Below the pieces are notes generated by a model, which was not told the DNA's origin, searched no databases, and worked only from the letters and a program-made list of their open reading frames with translations. Positions 41,211 through 51,053 of a stretch of DNA of 64,000 nucleotides are shown here, in pieces. A program made the position numbers and the translations under genes. The stretch is from Chersky-840 sp963810195 (GTDB taxonomy: Bacteria; Actinomycetota; Acidimicrobiia; Acidimicrobiales; UBA8190): the NCBI GenBank assembly GCA_963810195.1, contig CAWEMO010000001.1, positions 868,001 through 932,000 of the forward strand, given 5' to 3'. Position 1 is the first letter of the stretch; the number at the start of each line of letters is the position of its first letter.

Positions 41211-41395
41211 CGCCCTCGCACCCTCTCAGCAGTTGCTCCTCGACGGCGCGCCGACCTTCGACGTCGATGGGACATCGGCGGCGACGCCGCCCAAACCTAT
41301 AGGACCGGGCCCGATCAGTGGGCCGACCGTGGCGGTTCAGGCTCGACCGGCGCGGTTCAGGTGGATCGCTACCAAAGAACGGCACCGATCCCCAT

Positions 41396-41401
41396 TAACG
41401 T
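41396..41401 (+). promoter_or_regulatory. -10 box TAACGT before fusion gene
   Basis: TAACGT ends 7 nt before GTG 41409, in the 198-bp divergent gap with the sulfotransferase gene. Nothing else clear is seen in that gap. Confidence 0.5.
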
Positions 41402-41408
41402 CCAAGAC

Positions 41409-43001
41409 GTGCACCAGGGGGGCCAGGGGAACCTCGACACGGCGACGCCGAGCGCGCGCCTGGCCGAGACGGTGCCCACCACGGCACGCATGGTCCTCCA
41501 GGTCGGTGCGGGCGAGGGATGGCTCACGCCGTGGCTGAAACAGCGCCGTCCCCCGCCTGTCGTCTACGGCGCCGACTTCCCCGGCGCGCCCGGCGCGGGG
41601 GCGGCGGGTGGCCTCGACGGTCGCTTCGAGCTCGACCTCGACGGCGCCGTCGTGCCCTTGGACCGGGGATCGGTCGACTGCATCGTGTACGCGGACGTGC
41701 TGCCCCGGCTGGCCGACCCCCTCGCCGTGCTCGACCGCCACCGCACTCTGCTCTCGGCGTCGGGGACGATCTCGTGCTCGGTGCCGAACCTGCAGCACCA
41801 CGCGGTGGTCTCGGGGATTCTGCGCGGGGTTCCCCCCTACTACTCCGAGGCGACGTCGCCCGGGCCGTCGGGCCGTTGGCTCTTCACCTCGGCGAGCGTC
41901 ATGCAACTCCTCCTCGACGCCGGGTTCGCACCCGACACCGCCGGCAGGGTCGAGGACGAGGGAGCCGATCCGATGGTGCGTGCGGGGGCCCCCCTGTTCG
42001 AGCTCCTCGGTGTGGGTGCACGCGACGCGGAGCGTGACCTGCGGACGGCGACCCTCATCGTGCGGGGCTCGCCGCTCCCGCAGCTCGACGGCGGCGACGA
42101 GGTCCCGATCACGTTCGTGGCGTGCGTGAACGACGACGCCCAGCTCGACGCCAACCTGCGACGCTCGCCGTGCCTGCGCGGAGCGGGCCCCCACGAGCTG
42201 TTGGTCTTCCGCGGGTGTGCGACCGCGGCCGAAGGGCTCAACGCCGGGATCGAGCAGGCGCGCCACGAGTTGGTGGTGCTGGTCCACCAGGACGTCTATC
42301 TCCCCGCGGGGTGGCCGGCGCGCCTGGTGTCGCAGTGGCGCCTCGCCGAGCGCCAAGGAGGGCCCATCGGCGTCGGGGGCGTCTTCGGGGTGCTCGATCG
42401 CCGGGTCCCGTTCGATGCCATCGGCCACGTGGTGCACCGGGACCGCCTGCTCACCCATCGGAGCCTCCCCGCCGACGTCGACGGACTCGACGAGTTGCTG
42501 ATGGTGGTGCCCCGCGGCACACCGTTGCGCGTCGACGCGGAGCTGGGATGGCACCTCTACGGGACCGACCTCGCGCTCCAGGCCCGCGCAAGGGGACTGC
42601 GCGCCGTCGTGGTCGACGCGCTGTGCCACCACAACTCCCTGACGGGGCGCGTTCCCTGGAAGTACCGGGAGAGCGAGCGCGTCCTGGCGCGCAAGTGGGA
42701 GAGCCTGCTTCCCATCCACACGAACCTGTCGTCGATAGGCTCGTGGTTGATCGACGGCTCCGCGGGGGGCGAAGCGCCCGGCCTCGGCGAGACCGCACCC
42801 GCCGGGGGTCCCGTCGGCGACACCGCGGGGCCGCCCGACGCCATCGCGGACCTCGTCACGGGGCTGCGACGCGAACAGGTCGCGCTCAACGCGGAGCTCG
42901 AGAAGGCGCGCCTGCAGGTGGCGTCGATGCAGGCAAGCCCGTTCTGGCGGGCCCGTGAGATCTACGCCGCCGTCCGGGACCGAATTGCACGCCACCGCTG
43001 A
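41409..43001 (+). CDS. Fused methyltransferase-like and GT2-like protein with C-terminal coiled coil
   Basis: A 530-residue protein from GTG 41409. Residues about 25-215 form a SAM methyltransferase-like domain: ARMVLQVGAGEGWLTPWL (degenerate motif I), GSVDCIVYADVLPRLADP and SCSVPNLQHHAVVSG. Residues about 235-430 resemble GT2-like proteins of the StrF type, with VPITFVACVNDDAQLDANLR and VVLVHQDVYLPAGWPARLV. The DxD is replaced by HQD. The last 60 residues are helical and probably coiled (REQVALNAELEKARLQVASM) ending SPFWRAREIY, as in many polysaccharide glycosyltransferases. The open frame upstream is ignored because of the -10 box. One enzyme may both methylate and extend or cap a chain (inference). 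Confidence 0.75.
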   Translation: MHQGGQGNLDTATPSARLAETVPTTARMVLQVGAGEGWLTPWLKQRRPPPVVYGADFPGAPGAGAAGGLDGRFELDLDGAVVPLDRGSVDCIVYADVLPRLADPLAVLDRHRTLLSASGTISCSVPNLQHHAVVSGILRGVPPYYSEATSPGPSGRWLFTSASVMQLLLDAGFAPDTAGRVEDEGADPMVRAGAPLFELLGVGARDAERDLRTATLIVRGSPLPQLDGGDEVPITFVACVNDDAQLDANLRRSPCLRGAGPHELLVFRGCATAAEGLNAGIEQARHELVVLVHQDVYLPAGWPARLVSQWRLAERQGGPIGVGGVFGVLDRRVPFDAIGHVVHRDRLLTHRSLPADVDGLDELLMVVPRGTPLRVDAELGWHLYGTDLALQARARGLRAVVVDALCHHNSLTGRVPWKYRESERVLARKWESLLPIHTNLSSIGSWLIDGSAGGEAPGLGETAPAGGPVGDTAGPPDAIADLVTGLRREQVALNAELEKARLQVASMQASPFWRAREIYAAVRDRIARHR

Positions 43002-43045
43002 CCGCGTGGCGGCGCCCCCACCGTCGGTCGAAGAATGAAGGCGGG

Positions 43046-43051
43046 TATGCT
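43046..43051 (+). promoter_or_regulatory. -10 box TATGCT before GT2 gene
   Basis: TATGCT ends 9 nt before GTG 43061, with no ribosome binding site between. Confidence 0.5.
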
Positions 43052-43060
43052 GGGCAGGTT

Positions 43061-43984
43061 GTGTCGGTCCTGCTGAGCGTGGTCATGCCGACCCACGACC
43101 GCGCCCGAGAGGTCGGGCGGGCCGCGGCGTCGGTGCTGTCGCAGGATGTCGGCGCCCTCGAGCTGGTCGTCGTGGACGATTGCTCGTCCGACGACACCGC
43201 TCAAGTCCTCGACCGCCTGACGGCACAGGACAGCCGGGTGCGCGTCGTGCGCACCGCGGAGCCCGTCGGGCCCTGCGTGGCCCGCAACCGCGGACTCGAG
43301 GTGGCCCGAGGCGAGCTCGTCGCGTTCTGTGACGACGACGACGCCTGGTTCCCCGGTGTCGGCCGGGTGGTCCTCGACTTCCTGGACGAGCATCCCGACG
43401 TCGTGGCCGCGTCGTCGTGGCACGTGGTGCTCCACGCCGACAGCGGAGGTGCCGCGGTCTTCCGTGGCCCGCTCGAGTACCCGAGCGGCCATCTGCTGTG
43501 GCAGAACTTCGTGGCCCTGCCCTTTGCGGTGGTGCGCCGCCACGCGCTCAGCTTCGACGTCTCGTTCGATCCCGACCTCCCCACCGGCGAGGACTGGGAC
43601 CTGTGGCTGCGGTGCTCGCACGAGGGCCTGGTGCGCACCGTGCCCCACGTCGGCTACCTCTACACCCAGCACGGGGGGAGCAGGGTCACGAGGACGGCCG
43701 AGGCGCAGATCACGGGAAGACGCAACTTCCTGGTGAAGCACGCGGCCGCGATGACCCCCTCGTGCCGGCTCTTCCACGAGACGGTCCTCGCCGGCTACGA
43801 GCAGGGCCGGGCCGGGATGCTGCGCGTCCTGAGCCCGGGCGGTGGCGGCTCGACCCGGGACGCCGCCCGGGTCGGTTTCCTCCTGGCAGCCAGCTTCGCC
43901 GCCGTACGGGCGGGGCGACGGCGCCGGGACCCGGGCCTGCAGTCGCGTCTCATGGCGTCCTTGCTGGCGCGGGTGCCGACGTAG
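43061..43984 (+). CDS. Glycosyltransferase family 2 protein
   Basis: A 307-residue GT-A enzyme. LLSVVMPTHDRAREVGRAAA starts the donor fold, VVVDDCSSDDTAQVLDRL follows, and the DxD is in VAFCDDDDAWFPGVG near residue 95. FDPDLPTGEDWDLWLRCS near residue 170 is the ED-W acceptor motif. A helical Arg-rich C-terminus ends the protein, with no membrane helix. It precedes the GNAT/WecA-like/DegT operon by 57 bp. Its stop codon TAG is part of TAGACT (43982-43987), a possible -10 for that operon. Confidence 0.85.
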   Translation: MSVLLSVVMPTHDRAREVGRAAASVLSQDVGALELVVVDDCSSDDTAQVLDRLTAQDSRVRVVRTAEPVGPCVARNRGLEVARGELVAFCDDDDAWFPGVGRVVLDFLDEHPDVVAASSWHVVLHADSGGAAVFRGPLEYPSGHLLWQNFVALPFAVVRRHALSFDVSFDPDLPTGEDWDLWLRCSHEGLVRTVPHVGYLYTQHGGSRVTRTAEAQITGRRNFLVKHAAAMTPSCRLFHETVLAGYEQGRAGMLRVLSPGGGGSTRDAARVGFLLAASFAAVRAGRRRRDPGLQSRLMASLLARVPT

Positions 43985-43987
43985 ACT
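43982..43987 (+). promoter_or_regulatory. -10-like box TAGACT overlapping a stop codon
   Basis: The TAG stop of the GT2 gene is the first half of TAGACT. Transcription from it would leave a leader of roughly 47 nt ending in GAGGGG before ATG 44042. Confidence 0.35.
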
Positions 43988-44041
43988 TCGGTCTCGCACG
44001 GGGGGCGACCTGGCTCCGCGGATCGCGGGAGAGGGGCGACG

Positions 44042-44713
44042 ATGCGTGGCAGTGGGGGCGGCCCGGCAGCAGGCGGGCCCGGCGGCGACCCTGCCGTGGT
44101 GCGTGTCGGCGGCCCCCCGGACGCGGCCTCGGCGGCGGCACTGCACGCCCGGCTCATCTCCGAGGGCTTCCTGTCGAGCCTCGGCCCCCGCTTCCTGGGC
44201 CGGCTCTACGGCCGCATCACGCGATCGGACGGATCCTTCCTGCTGATCGCCGAGTCCGGGGGGACGACCGTCGGGTTCATCGCAGGCTCGGTGGCGACCG
44301 GCCGGCTGTACCGGAGCTTCCTCACCCGCGACGGCGTAGCAGCCTTCTTGAGCGCTCCCGTCCGGCTCGTGACAGCCCTCCCCCGCGTCCTCGAGACGTT
44401 GCGACACGGACGCTCCAGCGGTCACGAGGCCGCGAACGGCGGTGAGCTGCTGGCGGTGGCCGTCGACCCGCAGTGGAGGGGCCGACGCGTGGGGCACCTG
44501 CTCGTCGAGGCGTTCCTCGGAGAGCTCGGCGATCGCGGCATCAGCTCGGCGCACGTGGTCGTCGGCGCCGGCAACGAGGCCGCCATCGCCATGTACAGCC
44601 GGTCCGGCTTCACCGAGGCGCACACCTTCGAGATGCACCGCGGCACCCGGTCGCTGGTGATGCAGGTCGAGGTCCCGGCGCGAGCGGTCCCGAGCCCCCG
44701 GCGACGTTCGTGA
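44042..44713 (+). CDS. GNAT family N-acetyltransferase
   Basis: A 223-residue protein, longer than a minimal GNAT. The acetyl-CoA binding motif is GELLAVAVDPQWRGRRVGHL near residues 135-155 with the RxxG loop, followed by VVVGAGNEAAIAMYSRSGF, the C-terminal part of the fold. GAGGGG 6 nt before ATG 44042 is a good ribosome binding site. The stop overlaps the next gene's GTG. Sitting directly before a WecA-like enzyme and a DegT aminotransferase, it probably acetylates an amino sugar made by the aminotransferase, as PglD, WecD or PseH do in other systems (inference). Confidence 0.85.
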   Translation: MRGSGGGPAAGGPGGDPAVVRVGGPPDAASAAALHARLISEGFLSSLGPRFLGRLYGRITRSDGSFLLIAESGGTTVGFIAGSVATGRLYRSFLTRDGVAAFLSAPVRLVTALPRVLETLRHGRSSGHEAANGGELLAVAVDPQWRGRRVGHLLVEAFLGELGDRGISSAHVVVGAGNEAAIAMYSRSGFTEAHTFEMHRGTRSLVMQVEVPARAVPSPRRRS

Positions 44714-45671
44714 CGCGCATCGCGGTGGTGATCGCCGTGGCCTTCGGCGCGGCCGTCGTCCTCACGCCCGTCGCCATGGCCGTGGCGACGCGCACCGGGG
44801 TCGTCGACCGCCCGGGCCCGCTCAAGCCGCAAGCGGTGCCCGTGCCGTACCTCGGGGGCGTCGCCGTGTTCCTCGCCGCGCTCGTCGGGGCGGTGATCGG
44901 GCACCCGGTCGTGATCGCACCGCTGGCCGGGGCGGTCGTCCTCGGTGTCCTCGACGACCGACTGGACGTGCCCGCACCGCTGCGCCTGGTGGGGCAGGTC
45001 GCCGTGGGCGTGGGCATCGCCCTCGCCGTCCCCACGCGGATCGGGGGCATCGGCGGTGGCGTCCTCGTGGTGCTGGTGTCGGTCCTGCTCATGAACGGGA
45101 CGAATTTCCTCGACGGGCTCGACGCGCTGGCAGGGGGAGTGGTGGCGGTCGCCTGTGTGGCGTTCGCGTTGGTGCTCCACGCCGGCGCCAGGGACCTGGC
45201 CGTCGCCGGGGCCGCGGCCCTGGCGGGGTTCCTCCTCTACAACCGCCCACCGGCGCGCGTCTACCTAGGGGACGCCGGCGCCTATCTGCTCGGTGCCACC
45301 ATGACCCTGCTGCTGTCCTCGGCATGGGCGCCGGGGACGCGCGCCACGGTCGGCGTGGCGAGCCTGGTCATCGTCGCCGTCCCCGTGGCGGAGGTCGCCG
45401 GCGCAGTGGTGCGCCGTCTGCGCGCCGGGCAGTCGATCACGAGCGGGGACCGCCGCCACCCCTACGACCTCGTGGTGGCGCGGGGGTGGTCGCGCGGGGC
45501 GGCCGCACTGGCCTACATCGGGGGCGAGGCGTTGCTGGGGGCGGCGGCCGTGGGCGCATCCAAGGCGCACACCCTCGCCGTCCCCGTTGCCGCCGTCGTG
45601 GTGGGCGGCGCCTTGGTGGTGGCGGTGGCCCTTGCCTGCGGCGCATTGTCGCCCGAGCCCGGGGCCCGGGC

Positions 45672-45675
<4 letters not shown>
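44710..45675 (+). CDS. Polyprenyl-phosphate N-acetylhexosamine-1-phosphate transferase (WecA/TagO/MraY family)
   Basis: A 321-residue membrane protein with about ten helices. The family's acidic motifs are intact: VLGVLDDRLDVPAPLRL (DDxxD, near residue 80), NGTNFLDGLDALAGG (near residue 130), YLGDAGAYLLG (near residue 183) and SGDRRHPYD in the last cytoplasmic loop, where most WecA members have two His and this one has one. It transfers a sugar-1-phosphate from a UDP-sugar to a polyprenyl phosphate, the first step of many surface polymers. GTG 44710 overlaps the acetyltransferase stop and its own stop overlaps the DegT start, so the three genes are coupled. Confidence 0.87.
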
Positions 45676-46802
<1,127 letters not shown>

Positions 46803-46811
46803 GCTCCGGAC

Positions 46812-49175
46812 GTGCAGACGCGAGAGGAGGGGGACGAGGCGAAAGCCGTACCGGGAGAGGCTCCGGCCATCCCTGAGCGCCGCACGCCGCGCTCGGGCCG
46901 ATGGGCTCCGGACGTGCTGGGCGTGGTATGGACCGTGCTCGCAGCCGCACTCGTCCTGGTGCGCGCGCTGCACCCCGGCGTGTCTCTCGGCCCCTTCGAC
47001 CTTCTGTCGCGTTTCGGGCTCACCCAGCGCGCCGGGACGACCGTGCACAACGCCATCCAGGCTGACCAGATCCAGCAGATGGTCCCGTGGACGAACCTGG
47101 CGTGGTCCCAGGTCCACAACGGGCAGCTGCCGTTGTGGAACTCCTACAACCTCCTGGGCATGCCCCTGGCGTTCAACTGGCAGTCGAGCGTGTTCAGCGT
47201 CCCCACCGCGTTGAGCTACCTGTTCCCCGTGCGGTACGCGTACACCGTCATCGTGCTGGTCCGGCTCCTGATCGCCGGGACCGGTGCCTACGCCTTGTGC
47301 CGCGTGCTCAGGCTCGGAGCCTTCAGCGCCGCGTTCGGCGGCACCGTCTTCGAGTTGTCGGGCCCCATGGTCGACCACGCCGGATGGCCCCACACCGCGG
47401 TGACGTGCTGGGCGGGTTGGATCATCGCCGCAGTCGTGCTCCTCGTGCGGGGCAGGCACCGCGTGCGAGACAGCGTGCTCCTGGCGCTGATCGTGGGGGC
47501 GGCGGTCTACGGGGGCCACCCCGAGAGCCTCGTGGTGCTGGGCGTGGCCCTGCTCGTCTTCGTGGTGGTCTGGTTGGCGGTGCGCGCCCGTGTGGAGCGG
47601 GGCCCGACGCTGCGCCCGGTCTCCCTGGTGATCGTGGCGGGGGTGTGTGGCCTCGGGTTGGGCGCCCCCCTGCTGTTGCCGGGGACCCAGCTCGGGCTCA
47701 TCTCGGTGCGCAAGAACGGCTCGGGCGTCGCCGCGTTCCCCCTCACGCATCTCCCCAACCTGGTCGCCGCCGGGCTGCAGGGCCCCGACTTCACGACGGC
47801 GGCCTACGTGGGCCTCATCGCGCTGGCCCTGGCCGCCGTCGGCGTGTGGGCGGGGCGGGGGCGTCCCGAAGTGTGGGCGCTGGCCGCTCTGGTCGTCGTG
47901 TGCAGCGCATTGACGTTCCTCTCCCCCGTCGACCAGCTGCTGGACCACATCCCGGGCGCGCACACCATCACCTGGAACCGCGCCGTCATGATCCTGGCCC
48001 TCGCCGTGGCGGTACTGGCAGCGTTCGGGATCGACGCCCTCGTCCGGGCCGACCGCGACACCAGCGTCGACGCCGCCAGGAGACTGGCGCTGTGGGTCGG
48101 AGGTGCGTTCGTGGTGGGCGGAGGCGCCGTCTTGTTGTTGCTGGCGGGGTCGGTCGTGGGCATCTCCCATCTCTCCAAGCACCAGCACAGCCTGTTCTGG
48201 CCGGCCGCCCAAGCCCTCGTCGGCTTGGCGGTGGGCGCCGCGCTGTGGTGGCGCGCCCGGCGCCGCCCCCCCGCGCACGGGCGCGGTCTCCTCGGTCGCG
48301 CCGCAGCGGTGGTGCTGTTCGGGGTGGAGTCCGCGTTCTTGTTGAGCACGGGGGCGTCGTTCTGGTCGGTCAGCCCGTCGTACTTCGCCACGACCCCGGG
48401 GGTGACCGCGCTGCAGCAGAGCGTCGGCTCGTCGCTCGTCGGCTACGGGTCGTGCCGCGCCCTGGCGTACCTGACGTCGTCGAAGCAGGAGGTGGGCATC
48501 CGGCCCGACGCCAACGTAGCGTTCCGCATCCGGGAGATGGCTGTTTACGACCCCATCCTGCCCGAGTCCTACCTGCAGTCGTGGGCCGCCGCCGGCGGCG
48601 CCCCCACCCCGCATTCGCTGGCACAGCTCGGCGTCTTCTGTGCCCGCATCGCCAGTGTCGACCAGGCCCGGCTCTACGGGATCCGGTACGTGCTCGAGCC
48701 CGCGGGGCGCAAAGGGCCCTACGGGTCCGTCTTCGTCCGCCTCGTCGGCGACGAAGGGCTCTACTCGATCCCCGGGGCGGCCGACGCGACGGTCCTGGCG
48801 GTCCCCGCCAACGGAGTGGAGCCGTCATTGTTCGCCACCGGCACCCCCGTGACGGTCACGCACCCCGATCCGGCGTCGTGGCGGGTGGCGGTGCAAGGCG
48901 GCGTGCCCCTGGTGCTGCGGCTCCGGCTCACGAACGTGCCGGGATGGCACGCCACCGTTGACGGCCGGCCCCTGGCGCTCGAGCCCTGGGCGAGCGGGGC
49001 CATGCTGGAGGCCCGGATCCCTCCGGGCCGGCACCTGGTGGAGCTCCACTACTGGCCTCCCCTGTTTAGCGACGGGCTCGTGATCGCCGCGGTCGTGGTG
49101 GTCGCCCTCGTGTTGTCGATCGTGCTGTCCGTGGGGCTGGGACGAAGGGCGCGCCGGTCCCGCGCCGCGGGGTGA
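46812..49175 (+). CDS. YfhO-type membrane protein (paralogue B)
   Basis: A 787-residue relative of the proteins at 29863, 53007 and 55328. A 30-residue soluble start precedes helix 1 (LGVVWTVLAAALVLVRALHP). The first loop has VPWTNLAWSQVHNGQLPLWN and FNWQSSVFSVPTALSYLFP. About 12 helices are followed by the extracytoplasmic domain and the end module VPGWHATVDGRPLALEPWAS, IPPGRHLVELHYWPP and a final helix. DHAGWPH and GGHPESLVVLGVALL mark it as closer to paralogue D than to A or C. Its stop overlaps the next glycosyltransferase start by 4 bp. Confidence 0.82.
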   Translation: MQTREEGDEAKAVPGEAPAIPERRTPRSGRWAPDVLGVVWTVLAAALVLVRALHPGVSLGPFDLLSRFGLTQRAGTTVHNAIQADQIQQMVPWTNLAWSQVHNGQLPLWNSYNLLGMPLAFNWQSSVFSVPTALSYLFPVRYAYTVIVLVRLLIAGTGAYALCRVLRLGAFSAAFGGTVFELSGPMVDHAGWPHTAVTCWAGWIIAAVVLLVRGRHRVRDSVLLALIVGAAVYGGHPESLVVLGVALLVFVVVWLAVRARVERGPTLRPVSLVIVAGVCGLGLGAPLLLPGTQLGLISVRKNGSGVAAFPLTHLPNLVAAGLQGPDFTTAAYVGLIALALAAVGVWAGRGRPEVWALAALVVVCSALTFLSPVDQLLDHIPGAHTITWNRAVMILALAVAVLAAFGIDALVRADRDTSVDAARRLALWVGGAFVVGGGAVLLLLAGSVVGISHLSKHQHSLFWPAAQALVGLAVGAALWWRARRRPPAHGRGLLGRAAAVVLFGVESAFLLSTGASFWSVSPSYFATTPGVTALQQSVGSSLVGYGSCRALAYLTSSKQEVGIRPDANVAFRIREMAVYDPILPESYLQSWAAAGGAPTPHSLAQLGVFCARIASVDQARLYGIRYVLEPAGRKGPYGSVFVRLVGDEGLYSIPGAADATVLAVPANGVEPSLFATGTPVTVTHPDPASWRVAVQGGVPLVLRLRLTNVPGWHATVDGRPLALEPWASGAMLEARIPPGRHLVELHYWPPLFSDGLVIAAVVVVALVLSIVLSVGLGRRARRSRAAG

Positions 49176-50077
49176 CGGCGCCGGCACCCGCCATGCCCGA
49201 GGGAACCGGCCGCGACCTCAACGTCATCGTGGTGGCCTACGGGCCCGTCGCCGCCCTGGGCGAGGCCCTCGAGACGCTCGGGGCGGGCCCCTCGGTCGTC
49301 GTGGTCGACAACGCGTCTTCGCCCGCCACCAGAGACGCGGTCACGGGCGCGGGGGCCCGCTACATCGACCCGGGGCGGAACCTCGGCTTCGCCGCTGCGG
49401 TCAACCTGGCCATGACGCGCCTGGCCGACGCCGAGGCGGACGTCCTGCTCCTCAACCCCGACGCCCGCATCACGCCCGCCGAGCTCGATCGCCTGCACGC
49501 GGAACTGCGGGCGCGCCCGGACGTGGCGTGCGTGGCACCGCGCCAGTACCAGCCGGGCTCGGCCGGCCCGAGCCGCGCCCGGTGGCCCTGGCACACACCG
49601 GGCGGGGCGTGGGCCGAGGCCGTCGGACTCAGCCGCCGCCGGCTGGCCTCGCCGCGCTACTTCCTCGGCGGGGCGGTGCTGCTGCTGCGGCGCGCCGCGT
49701 TGGCCGACGTGGGGCTGTTCGACGAGCGCTTCTTCCTCTACAGCGAGGACGAGGACTGGCAGCGACGAGCCGTCGACCGGGGCTGGCGCGTCCGGCTGTG
49801 CCCCGAGGCGACCGCCGTGCACGGATCGGGCGGGACCGAGAGCGACCCGGTGCGGCTCCAGCTGCGGCTGCACGCCTCGCTCGAGCGGTACGTTCGGAAG
49901 TGGTTCGGGGGAGGTGGTTGGGCGCTGTACCGGGCCGGCACGCTCTTGGGTCTGGCGCTGCGGGGGTTGGCCCGCCGCGGGCCGCCCGGGCAGACGGCGC
50001 GCCGGCTGGCGCGCCTGTACGTGGCGGGCCCCGATCGCACGGCCCGGCGCGCCGGCGCGGTGCCGGGCCCAGGTTGA
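49172..50077 (+). CDS. Glycosyltransferase family 2, rhamnosyltransferase-like
   Basis: A 301-residue paralogue of the gene at 38118. LNVIVVAYGPVAALGEALET, VVVVDNASSPATRDAV, RNLGFAAAVNLAM and DVLLLNPDARITPAELDRL (donor and DxD-like site) are followed by FFLYSEDEDWQRRAVDRGW, the acceptor motif, and YVRKWFGGGGWALYR. Starts at GTG 49172, overlapping YfhO-type gene B, so both are made together; ATG 49193 is a later option. It converges with the sulfotransferase gene 13 bp away. Donor sugar not proven. Confidence 0.85.
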   Translation: MTAPAPAMPEGTGRDLNVIVVAYGPVAALGEALETLGAGPSVVVVDNASSPATRDAVTGAGARYIDPGRNLGFAAAVNLAMTRLADAEADVLLLNPDARITPAELDRLHAELRARPDVACVAPRQYQPGSAGPSRARWPWHTPGGAWAEAVGLSRRRLASPRYFLGGAVLLLRRAALADVGLFDERFFLYSEDEDWQRRAVDRGWRVRLCPEATAVHGSGGTESDPVRLQLRLHASLERYVRKWFGGGGWALYRAGTLLGLALRGLARRGPPGQTARRLARLYVAGPDRTARRAGAVPGPG

Positions 50078-50090
50078 TGAGGTGCCGGCG

Positions 50091-50987
50091 CTAGCGCGGG
50101 CCGAAGTTCGGCCACAGGCCGAGGTCGAGGTCGGGGACGAGCTCGGTCAGTCCCTGCACCTCGCCGGCGTAGATCTCGACCAGCCGGCGGCGGGCGGCCT
50201 CGTCGAGCTCGGCCTTGTCCTGGCGCGAGGGGCTCTGTACCCGACGCAGCCCCGCGGGTCGGTAGGCGTCGTCGAGCCCCAGGAACCGGTACGTGCGCGC
50301 CAACTGGCCCTCGGGGTCGGCCACGCACCGCTCGTACTGCAGCACGAGGACGCGCCCCGCCTCGAAGGCCGCGTCCCACCGGCGCAGCGAGCTCGCGTAG
50401 AAGCCGCGCCACAGCGCCTCGGCCAACACCGTTCCCCGGTGCGAGCCCGGCACCATCTCGCTGTGCGCCACCCCCGAAACGAAGCGCTCCACCGGGTCGC
50501 GCACCATGACCAGCAGCCGAGCGTCGGGTGCCGCCGCGTCGAGGAGCGGGGGCACCCAGGGCTGGTAGACGTAGTCAGGTGTCCACTCCCCGGTGATGGT
50601 GGCGGTCGGGCGGGGAAACCACGAGTGGTACCCACCGATCTCGTCCGGGCCGAACGCGTCGGTGGCGAACCGGGCGAAGTAGTGGCGTTCCTTGTGCACC
50701 TCGGCCCGGTGGAAGACCCCGGGATGGTCCACGACGAGTCCGAACCACCACGTGGTGCCCGCCTTCTGCACCCCGATGCCCACGAAGTCGGGGGGCCCGG
50801 CCCGCTCGCCGTCCCCGGGGGCGGGGGGCCTGTGGGTGAAGCCCGCCTCCCAGGGGGCGAAGGGGCCGACCCGGCGGCGGACGCGGTCACGTACGGTGCG
50901 CGGGAGCCCTTGGCGCAGGCCCTGCGGTGCCCGGTGCAGCGCCTGGCCGAGCGCCGTCCGGAGGCCCACGGCGTCAGGCTGCCACAC
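50091..50987 (-). CDS. Sulfotransferase family protein
   Basis: A 298-residue protein from GTG 50987. The PAPS loop is FVGIGVQKAGTTWWFGLV near residue 70, after a basic 60-residue extension. VHKERHYFARFATDAFG and ITGEWTPDYVYQP follow, and LLVMVRDPVERFVSGVAHSE near residue 155 is the 3'-phosphate-binding segment. The QKAGTT loop and KExxYF signature put it with glycan or heparan-type sulfotransferases, closer to the gene at 27958 than to the GMHRSGTSA group. It is divergent from the GT-A-like gene at 51050. Confidence 0.87.
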   Translation of the reverse strand: MWQPDAVGLRTALGQALHRAPQGLRQGLPRTVRDRVRRRVGPFAPWEAGFTHRPPAPGDGERAGPPDFVGIGVQKAGTTWWFGLVVDHPGVFHRAEVHKERHYFARFATDAFGPDEIGGYHSWFPRPTATITGEWTPDYVYQPWVPPLLDAAAPDARLLVMVRDPVERFVSGVAHSEMVPGSHRGTVLAEALWRGFYASSLRRWDAAFEAGRVLVLQYERCVADPEGQLARTYRFLGLDDAYRPAGLRRVQSPSRQDKAELDEAARRRLVEIYAGEVQGLTELVPDLDLGLWPNFGPR

Positions 50988-51014
50988 CGGACGTCCTTCG
51001 ACAACCTCGGCGCC

Positions 51015-51029
51015 CCACCTATGGTGGGT
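51015..51029. promoter_or_regulatory. -10 box TATGGT inside inverted repeat CCCACC-TAT-GGTGGG
   Basis: A 6-bp inverted repeat with a 3-nt centre contains the TATGGT box (51020-51025) expected to drive the gene at 51050. A DNA-binding protein here would block the promoter. It lies in the 62-bp gap between divergent genes. Confidence 0.4.
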
Positions 51030-51032
51030 ACC

Positions 51033-51053
51033 GTGTCGAGCGGGGGCCGATGA
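51033..51053 (+). CDS. Possible 6-codon leaderless upstream ORF
   Basis: GTG 51033 lies 7 nt after the TATGGT box and opens six codons (VSSGGR) ending in TGA at 51051-51053, which overlaps the ATG of the next gene (ATGA). Translation of it would couple initiation of the main gene. Very short, so tentative. Confidence 0.3.
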   Translation: MSSGGR

